Below, piece after piece: positions 55,901-64,000 of a DNA stretch of 64,000 nt. The number at the start of each line of letters is the position of its first letter. Position 1 is the first letter of the stretch. The position numbers and the translations under genes were made by a program. The stretch lies in NCBI GenBank assembly GCA_949358305.1, contig OX442315.1:6287875-6351874 (forward strand), in the 5' to 3' direction. The stretch comes from Strigamia acuminata. Taxonomy: Eukaryota > Arthropoda > Chilopoda > Geophilomorpha > Linotaeniidae. The notes under the pieces were generated by a model. It did no database searches, was not told where the DNA came from, and saw nothing but the letters and a program-made list of their open reading frames with translations.

Positions 55901-57469
55901 CCTGCACGTGCAAAATCATTCCCCAGCCCCTGACCATCACAAAAATTTGCATAAATCCCCTAAAATTAATTTAAAAAACTTTTATTTGACCCAATAAATT
56001 CCACATTTTTCCCACTAAATAAAAATGATCCATTAGACATAAATACAAACAGACAAAGCAGAAAAAAGGCATTAAACGAACGTTCCATACAAGCGGCAGG
56101 TGCCAAAACACCTGACTAGACATCATAGCAAGCTGAATAAATAAGTGAATTGAGAACCAAAAGAGGTGATGGATGACATCTTTCCACTTAAAGTTGAGAT
56201 AAATGCGTGAAAAACATGTTTTGCCTTAATTTGGCATCCAAAAAATGAGCAATTTGCAATTTCCTGACCTAGATATTGCATATTAAAAATGAGAAAAATG
56301 GTGTACAGCCACTCGATATCCACCCAGTCTATAAGCACGCGCCAAACAGGCCTACCTGGGTCAAAATGGAGGACAAACCACCACGAGTTCTCAATTAGCC
56401 GCTTGGATTTACCTCAACGGAGACTTCCGAAGTTCCACGAATGAGTGGAAATGCAATGGCGGCAATTAACACTCCGCATATCACCGATCAAGTGGAAATA
56501 ATTTCCTAATTATCTCGACCTTAGAAGAGCCAATGCACCATTAACCGCAAAAATTGAGCCCCTAGGCAGTTGGGGCCCCTAGGCAGGGCCGTCTTTACAC
56601 TTTTCAGCGCCCTGGGCTAATAAAACTCAGGCGCCCCTTCACTTTTCTGTGCCCGGCGCCCTTCTGTGCCCATCGAGCCCCTGTGCCCGGCACCCCTGGG
56701 CTGCAGCCCAGTTAGCCCAATGGTAAAGGTGGGCCTGCCCCTAAGTGGGGTCCCAAAGACCAATGCCTATTACCGTCCCAAAGGCTTCCGCTCGCAAAAG
56801 TAACGGAAACTCCTGAAGTGATTGTTCCGATAATCACAATCACTGCATTATTGAAGACCCATGCCAGGTCCAAGTGAATATTTCGCATGTCACATGACTT
56901 TTATTTATACTTTTTTTATTTATTTTATTATTTTATTTGTTTTTGTTAAATTAATTTAATTATTTATTTTTATTCACGTGATTGGCCCACACAGGTCACA
57001 TGATAATCGCTTCAGCAGAATAATCGTCATAATCACTTCAGCGACTTCGGCGTATCATTTTTGAAAATAATATTATATTTTGATCCGTAGTCGCGGGGCC
57101 CCTAGAAGAAGTAGGGCCCGAAGAGCGGTACCTACTCTGCCTATTCGATACTCCACTAGCGTCACTGTCAACGCTTAACCGTAGGGTTAACGTAAGTTCT
57201 CATAAGTGTTCACACTAGACGCAACGCAAGGAAAAATTAATCAAACGCAACGCAGTTTCTGTTCACGACATTTCGCCGTTTATACGCTAATAAAGTGATT
57301 TAATGTTCGCAATTCTTTGTACGCCTGGCCTTTTCGGGGCTCTTGGGCCCCCACTCACCCTGAATCCTTTATGCCATTCGCGGATGGTTGCTTCATCGTA
57401 CTTTGTATGAGTCTTCAAAAATTCCAAATCCTCTCTGGTCAAGCGTGCCTTGCTACCAAAACAGCCCAT
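52951..57469 (-). CDS. Neuronal calcium sensor, NCS-2-like
   Basis: Second calcium sensor of the same family. Three exons, 57469-57359, 54968-54696 and 53136-52951, give 189 aa. It starts [20 protein letters not shown]. An upstream in-frame ATG (57475) would hide the myristoylated glycine, so I chose the inner ATG. Motifs: [20 protein letters not shown] (inactive EF1), [13 protein letters not shown] (EF2), [13 protein letters not shown] (EF3), [13 protein letters not shown] (EF4), ending [11 protein letters not shown]. The MGCF start and [18 protein letters not shown] resemble the invertebrate NCS-2/visinin-like branch more than hippocalcin. AATAAA on the minus strand (near 52888) is about 60 bp past the stop. 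The next gene's ATG is only 291 bp downstream. Confidence 0.94.
53160..53960. repeat. GGGGCCCC-AAACC tandem repeat in NCS-2-like intron
   Basis: About 20 copies of a ~30-bp unit, AAATTGTGGGGCCCCAAACC, with variable middle. Stops are rare in every frame, so ORFs of up to 202 codons appear on both strands, all low-complexity Pro/Lys or Gly/Phe. A related patch (GGGACCCCAAATACC) lies at 54540-54660. Confidence 0.85.
55075..55300. repeat. 20-bp repeat CTTAAAAATGAATATTTCCA
   Basis: About nine copies in the 2.4-kb first intron (54969-57358) of the NCS-2-like gene, grading into looser AAAATGCATTGTTCA units up to about 55620. The rest of that intron, apart from the transposon at 56586-56744, shows no feature. 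Confidence 0.8.
56586..56744. mobile_element. ~160-bp repeat family member, second copy
   Basis: CAGGGCCGTCTTTACACTTT...AAAGGTGGGCCTGCC matches 28310-28463 closely, including the repeated CTGTGCCCGGCGCCC motif. Ends are inverted only over GGGC, with possible hAT character. Confidence 0.65.
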
Positions 57470-59455
57470 AATCATAAAATCAAATTGAAAAACCTAAAAG
57501 AGAAAGAGAGCGAGCAATAAATCACATCATTTTGTAATAATTCACCATTATTTCACCACATTACAATAGGATCCTATGAATTTCAAAGCAATTATTACAT
57601 CATGAACTTTTGTTCTATTTATAGAAATTCATGTGGAATTAACAAGTTGGAAATTGCACAGATAAACAAAACAAATTTCATTTTATCAAATTTCACATTC
57701 CACGGTAGTTAATCCAATCATTTTAGCTTCCCAGGCATTTTAATCCAGCAATAAATCAACCTGGATGGATTATTATCATTCTATTAGAATAACCCTCCAA
57801 CTTAAAATGTCACAAGATGGCGTCACACACATGTGACCTCATTATTGGGTGCAGCAATCAGCAATAAGTTTGCAGGCAGCCACCATTTTCCAACTTCCCT
57901 TTCAAATATTGCTGGAAAACTTTCAATGTGACCTTCAACCAACTTCCTACACAAATTGTTGTATCAAACTACCTGATAAAACATTGTTGTAATTATTGTC
58001 TCAACAATGGAAAATTTATAAACAAAACAAAAAATATCAACTTTAAATTTTGTCCATTTAAATTCAAGGCCATATCTGTTTGGTTTTAATCACATGGAAG
58101 GCATTTTTATAATTAATTGTCATTAATTTAGTTTGAATTTAATTTTAATTTTAATTTTAATTTAAAAAAAAAATTTTTATATTAAAAATTAAAAATTTAA
58201 ATTTTTTTAAATTTTTTTTGGTGTATTTATATATAAAAAGTGCACCCACCTGTTATGGGAGGAAGTTGGTGTGATGAATGGGGAATGGGTATTTGAAAGT
58301 GTGTTGAGGGGTGTTTAATGTCCAGTTGGTGTGACCAGGTTGAGTTTAGTAGCTCCAATGCTCAGCTCAGTTTGATTATGTCACTTTGGAAGGCTGGGAA
58401 TGAGAAGTAAGTTGGGTTAATGGACCAGTCCATTCAACTAGGACCAGGGAAGAGCTTTGTGGATTGTTTGCTGAAGAAATTCATCAGTTTTATTTTATTT
58501 CTATTTTTTTTATTTTTATTTTATTTTATCATGATTTTTTTTTAAATTTTAAAAAAAAATTTGTTATGGGGTTTGAATGGTGAAAGGTAATTTAAATTGC
58601 AAATAATATTTTATTTTATTTAATTTTTTTTTAGAAATATTTTAAAAATCTATAAAAAAAAATTAATTTTAATAAAAAATATTTTTTTTTATAATTCTAT
58701 ATATTTTTAACATTTTTTTCTAAATTTTTTAAATTTTATTTTAAATTTTTTTCATATTTTTCTATATTTTTTAAACTTTAATGTTTCTGCTTGGCCTGAA
58801 TAAAAGATACACTGCAGAGACGTATCAATGCAGCTGGCCTTTTTCACCATTAGGATCATTCAATGGGCTGATGATGGACCGAGTTGAAGTGGCCCAAAGT
58901 GGGTATAATAGATGATATGATGGGAGGGTAAAACGACAACATTTTCACAACAAAACGAAAATTTATTTGGAAAAAATTAATTCTGAATTTTAATATATTT
59001 TTAATTTTTTATTGATTTTATTGCAAATTTAAACAAATTTTTAAAGCAATTTTTGCATAATTTTTACAAAAGATTCAAAATCATTTTAAAACGATTTTTG
59101 TAGGAAATTCAACACGCCTGTACATTTTAAAACGATTTTTAAATCCTCTAATGCAAATTTAATGCAAATCTAATGCTAATTCGAAACTTTTAAGGCTGCA
59201 AATTGATTTTTATAGAAGATTTAAAACGAGTTTTAAATATTTTAAAAACGATCTTTATCGCGCACTTAACACGCCTATGCAGTTTAATTTTTTTTTTAAT
59301 TTTTAAAACCTTTTAAAACGATTTTTACACGCCTCTATTGTTTTAAACGATTTTTTAATATTTTAAAACTGTTTCAATATTTTAAAACGATTTTTATATT
59401 AAATTTTACACGCCAAAGCAGCTTAAAACGATTTTTAAAACACCTTGAGCATGCG
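57470..59455. other. Intergenic, AT-rich, no gene seen
   Basis: Presumed promoter side of the NCS-2-like gene. 57540-58080 is ordinary AT-rich DNA. 58080-58780 has poly(T)/poly(A) blocks. 58790-59450 contains loosely repeated TTTTAAAACGATTTTTA. No exon could be supported. Confidence 0.5.
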
Positions 59456-59479
59456 CAATGAAGAATTTTCATTTTTTGA

Positions 59480-59956
59480 ACAAAAAATTGATTTTATAGA
59501 CCAAAAATTAATTTTATAGACCAAAAATTGATTTTATAGACCAAAATTTGATTTTATAGACCAAAAATTGATTTTATAGACCAAAAATTGATTTTATAGA
59601 CCAAAAATTGATTTTGTAGACCAAATATTCATTTTATAGACCAAAAATTCATTTTACAAACAAAAAAATTCATTTTATGGACCAAAAATTCATTTTATAG
59701 ACCAAAAATTCATTTTATGGACCAAAAATTCATTTTATGGACCAAAAATTCATTTTATGGACCAAAAATTCATTTTATAGACCAAAAATTCATTTTATGG
59801 ACCAAAAATTCATTTTATGGACCAAAAATTCATTTTATGGACCAAAAATTCATTTTATAGACCAAAAATTCATTTTATGGACCAAAAATTCATTTTATGG
59901 ACCAAAAATTCATTTTATGGACCAAAAATTCATTTTATAGACCAAAAATTCATTTT
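59480..59956. repeat. 20-bp minisatellite ACCAAAAATTCATTTTATGG
   Basis: About 24 copies with exact 20-bp spacing. Early copies read TTGATTTTATAG, later ones TTCATTTTATGG with TATAG every fourth or fifth unit, which suggests a higher-order repeat. The ORF across it is an artefact. Confidence 0.92.
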
Positions 59957-60691
59957 TGTCCTTGGGTTTTATATTCCAGCTTAAAACATGTTTTAACTTC
60001 AATAAAATAAAACCTAACCACACTTTTCAACTTACTTTTATTCCTGTAATTTTCTCCGTTTCATTTCACTACATTTTCTTTTCCAGCCTGAAACAAAACA
60101 AAAATCAAAATAAACAAAAAAAAAATTTTTAATTTGTCTTCAAATTAAATTACTTACATGTTGGCTTACTGACCGGAAATGACCTTAAACCCAGCTCCTA
60201 CTGTCCACTTCCTCTTAAACTCTCCCATCAATAAAAATGTCTCACGTCGAAAGAAAAAATACAATTTCATGCACAATTAAACAAAACTTAAACCATCCAA
60301 CGCCATCTATGGCCAAATCACATCAACCTTTGCAGCCAGACTCGATTTACACAACAAACAACTCAAAACAAATATGTTTCCACAAATAATCCATTGTTTA
60401 CCACCATAAAACTAAATTTCCATTTAATTGGCATCCATCAATTTATGCAGTACAATGTTGCACAACTAGATGGCGCTGTGTGTTCACTCGAATTAAACAA
60501 CCTTCCACTCGACGGACAGATCTATTTCTATACAGAAAAGTGTAGAAGGGGTTTAGAAGTCTAATATGTAATGCTTCCCTGCATTACAGATATTTACTTG
60601 TTTCCTTTGTGTGCAAGAAGCTTGACAATCGCAATGCGCAGAATGTGATGCGCAGTTTGAATTTGGCATCAAGATACCGGGCGCGAACTAT

Positions 60692-61028
60692 AGGTGCATT
60701 CCAGAGCATTCATTCTAGTTTAACGTCAGTTTTACCGATTTTTGCTTGCTGGGAGAAGTGACACATCCAGGAATGCATGTCCAGTGTCACTTCTCTCTTT
60801 TAAATTCTTAGAGCTGCATGAATTTGTTGCAGTGCAGCTGATAACATTTTAGATTGCAGTTAAAACAAGAGTATTTAGTTTTGGAATAATGGTGTAAAAG
60901 AAAGGAGAATATTAATTTCAAATCGCGTTTTAGTTTGAGCTAAAAGTGGATGCAGACTCGACCACGAGAAAGGAAATGTCATCGCAGCATCTGACAAGAC
61001 ATGGCAGGTTTGGAATGGAACGCACCCT
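60692..61028. mobile_element. ~337-bp TIR element
   Basis: Ends AGGTGCATTCCAGAGC and the inverse of AGGGTGCGTTCCATTCC. Related in its ends to 45344-45543. No ORF of its own. Confidence 0.5.
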
Positions 61029-61119
61029 ACTGCATTTTTATACTAAAAAAACTGCAAAATTTAAGGAAAAAAAAATATTTCTACTGTAAAAGAACATTTT
61101 TGAACAGAAAACTGTATAA

Positions 61120-61700
61120 AACGCCATTGTTGGGCAGAAAACTGCATAAAACGCCATTGTTGGGCAGAAAACTGCATAAAACGCCATTGTTGGGCAGAAA
61201 ACTGCATAAAACGCAATTGTTGGGCAGAAAACTGCATAAAACACCATATTTAGACTAAAAACTTTCATTTTTGGACTAAAAACCGCTTAAAACTGCAATT
61301 TTGGACAGCACATTGCAGAAAACTGTATTTTTGGACATAAAACTGCATGTTTTGCACAGAAAACCGCATTTTTTGCACAGAAAGTTGCATTTTATGGACA
61401 GAAAACCGCTTAAAACTGCAATTTTGGACAGCACACTGCAGAAAACTGCATTTTTTGCACAAAAAACTGCATGTTTGGACAAAAAACTGCATTTTTAGAC
61501 AGAAAGTTGCATGTTTTGGACAGAAAACTGTATTTTTGGTCAGAAAGTTGCATTTTTTGGACAGAAAGTTGCATTTTTTGGACAGAAATCTGCATTTTTT
61601 GAACAAAAAACTGTATTTTCTTTACAGAAAACTCCATTCAAGCACAAAAAACTGTATTTTCTTTACAGTAAACTCCATTCAAGCACAGAAAACTGCATTT
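61120..61700. repeat. Tandem GCAGAAAACTGCA-based repeats
   Basis: Five 30-bp units (AACGCCATTGTTGGGCAGAA) at 61120-61255, then about 18 looser ~21-bp units with TTTTGGACAGAAAACTGCAT to about 61690. Overlapping ORFs on both strands are artefacts. Confidence 0.85.
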
Positions 61701-63015
61701 ATATCCAATGTTTAAAAATTTTCCCACATCCTCGCCACCGTGATGTTTATACAGAAACAAAGGTCTAACTAACACCTTTAGCCTCCACCTCTCTGAAATT
61801 CATCACATGCGTGTAATTGCAATCACGAAACACACGCGTGACAAAAATCTTTAAGATTACAACCAGCGAGATGACACCGCTGATGGAAAAACACGTTTAC
61901 TACGCCAAACATACTTTTCATCTTTACCGCTAAAACTACCGCTATTTTTTCCGCTAACGTTACGCTGATTTGTCGCTAAAAATAAACAAATCTCAATTTT
62001 TACGTTTCCATTAAATTTTGAATTTTCCACCAATCAAACAGCGTCTTCACAACAAAGCCCCGCCATCTTGAATTGAACAATGTGCAGCTGTTCTACGCAC
62101 GTTTGGAAAATCATGATGTAATGCCCTTTGGCTCTGCCCACAATAATGTGACGTATTTTGAAATTGCATTGTGCATGGTTTTTCTCATAGAGAGGCAACA
62201 ACTGTTTTAAAATACAGGAAAATGCAGAAAAAGTGCAATTTTTGCTGCATTGCGAACAAAAACTTCGCGCAAACTACGCAGCGTTCTGAAATACCCTAAA
62301 ATTGTCAAGAAAAAAAGGGAATTGAACATTTTTCAATTATGAATTCGCTTCGCTGCACAATTTCGCCAGTCGATTCACAGCACTGTAAACCAGGCTTTAT
62401 AATCGAAGAAATAGGGTAATTTAAAACCTTTTTACACCTCCCGCTGATACCGGTAGCGACAAGAAAGATAAAATTTAAATTTTAGCATTTTTTCTATTTT
62501 TGCGGGCTAACTGCCAACACTGAATGCAGGAATGCACCACTTTTGCCCGCTTTGAATCGATCAAACCACAAGGACCCACCAACCAGCACGACTCGCTCAC
62601 AGATGAGCAAAATGATAAACAGAAACCATCAGAGTTCAAGTCCGACTCATTTCATTCATCGGCTCTTTCTCCCTGCCTTGTGCGCTGACACGTGACAAAA
62701 AACTGAAGCTTGCCGATTGAATCACATTTCTCTGCAACAGTGTAGCGTGTGCTTTCGACCTTGCGCATTTCGCTCCAATAGACCGTTGGAAAATTATGAC
62801 GTATACTCAAAACCGCCACAACGTTGTCCTAACTCCTATTGGCTAAGCCGGTTTACGCCTAACTGTGAACCGTGCTCTACTACGCGGAAAAATAGTTGTT
62901 TATTTTCAACGTATTTTAGTGTAAAAAGTGATTAAAATGATGGATTTTATTTATTTGATAATAAAATGTTTGTTTTATTTGTTAAATAAGCTTTTCCCCC
63001 TTTTAACCAAACAAT

Positions 63016-63585
63016 TACCATATTTACATGGTCACAGTTTTCCAGATAAGTGAATATTCGGATTTTATTTATCTGGATAACCGTTTGCGTTTACATGACG
63101 TTAGTTTTCTGGTAAACGCGACGTCATACGAGAATTACCCATACTGCCCTTTGATTATCTGGAACAACAAAATGGCTGTTGATCCATTTCAGCCAAACAA
63201 ATTAAATGGTGGTTAGGAAAGAGGTTTTTGCTCGAATCTTTGCAATGGTGCCTAATATGCAAATTCTGATCCCAAAACTGATGGTTTTAGCTGATTTTAC
63301 ATTGATTTCGGTACCAAATGTCGTTTGTACGTAGGCCTAACGTATTTTTACTACAACGATCCGACGATACCTCGATCAAAGTTTTTGAATTTTCGCATGC
63401 ACGGGTGTTTACATGCAGTTTTCAATGCGCAAAACGCCCAAAATCTAGCTCGTACAACTAGAATTTAGTTTTCCAGATAAGTCTGTCTTTTCTAGAAAAC
63501 TAATTTGTTTACATGATCAGTTTTCCAGAAAAGTAAAATTTGCATTTTCACTTATCCAGATAACTGGGTACATGTAAACATGGTA
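63016..63585. mobile_element. ~570-bp TIR element, TA target
   Basis: Ends TACCATATTTACATG and the inverse of TACCATGTTTACATG, followed by repeated inner motifs AGTTTTCCAGATAAGTGAA and CAGTTATCTGGATAAGTGAA in inverse orientation. It lies inside a wider inverted pair (62806-62847 with 63712-63755, AACGTTGTC.TAACTCCTATTGG). 61700-63015 and 63586-64000 show no gene. Confidence 0.65.
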
Positions 63586-64000
63586 AATGTTAGCGTAGCT
63601 TGTTGGTTTCTTCTGGCGGGCAAACAAAGGTTTTGTTTTTTATTGGTTGTTTTGACTAGTTAGATTACAATTCTGGTGTCGTGGGCTACTTTTTTGTGCC
63701 ACTACACCAGTGAGACGGCTCAACCAATAGGAGTTAAGACAACGTTGTGGTGGACTACAAATTAACAACGTTATAATGTTATTTTGCATTGGTTTTTCTC
63801 ATAGCGAGGGGCAACCTTTTCGAACACATAATCTTATCAGCTGACTTCATTTTTCCAAAGGTCTATTCACTTAAATTTCAATTTTGCCTTTCGTGGCGCC
63901 ATACAATGTTCTCGCGGCCATTCTATTGCAAAATCGTTGGATGCCAATTTAACGAGATTTATTTTTGACGTTTCGTGTCACCTAAAGAAAGATGGGTGAG

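Noticed and set aside
61001-61768. Overlapping ORFs on both strands
   Set aside because: Products of GCAGAAAACTGCA-type tandem repeats.

Overview
This is a 64-kb window of AT-rich animal nuclear DNA. Genes are split by many short GT-AG introns, there is a spliceosomal U2 snRNA gene, and the gene set is metazoan (exportin-2, TRAF/MATH proteins, a type IX-like collagen, an astacin, a mitochondrial tRNA methyltransferase/RNase P subunit, neuronal calcium sensors). An alpha-1(IX)-like collagen with a laminin-G/TSPN head suggests an invertebrate, perhaps a chordate such as a tunicate, but the lineage is inference. I rebuilt exons by hand from splice sites and checked reading phase across every junction. 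Exon coordinates should be good to a few bases.

Layout. 1-7207 (+): exportin-2 (CSE1L), N-terminal part cut by the window edge, 19 exons, introns full of minisatellites. 7208-11700: a terminal-inverted-repeat element, then a complete 3,072-bp LTR retroelement (8627-11698) with a 5-bp target-site duplication and two minus-strand ORFs that match no gag or pol protein I recognise. 12012-14204 (-) and 16029-20691 (+): two divergent TRAF-like paralogues. Between them lie a second copy of the exportin-2 3' end and the U2 snRNA gene. The plus-strand TRAF and U2 sit between inverted repeats. 22564-36743 (-): an alpha-1(IX)-like collagen of 27 exons, including two adjacent 102-nt exons that look like a mutually exclusive pair. 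36744-44491: no gene seen, but many simple repeats, a GC-rich perfect hairpin and two compositionally complex islands. 44492-47049 (+): a compact astacin with a 5S-rRNA-like sequence in an intron. 47663-48867 (-): TRMT10C, convergent with the astacin. 50690-52659 and 52951-57469 (-): two neuronal calcium sensor genes in tandem, only 291 bp apart. 57470-64000: no gene seen, minisatellites and small DNA transposons.

The genes do not form one pathway. They are housekeeping (nuclear export, mitochondrial tRNA maturation, splicing), extracellular matrix (collagen, astacin protease), signalling (TRAF) and calcium sensing. The least explained content is the LTR element with its two coiled-coil/basic ORFs. 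Next come the apparently alternative NC2 exon pair and the missing COL3 domain of the collagen, and the TRAF pair, one copy of which has lost its zinc fingers while staying in frame.
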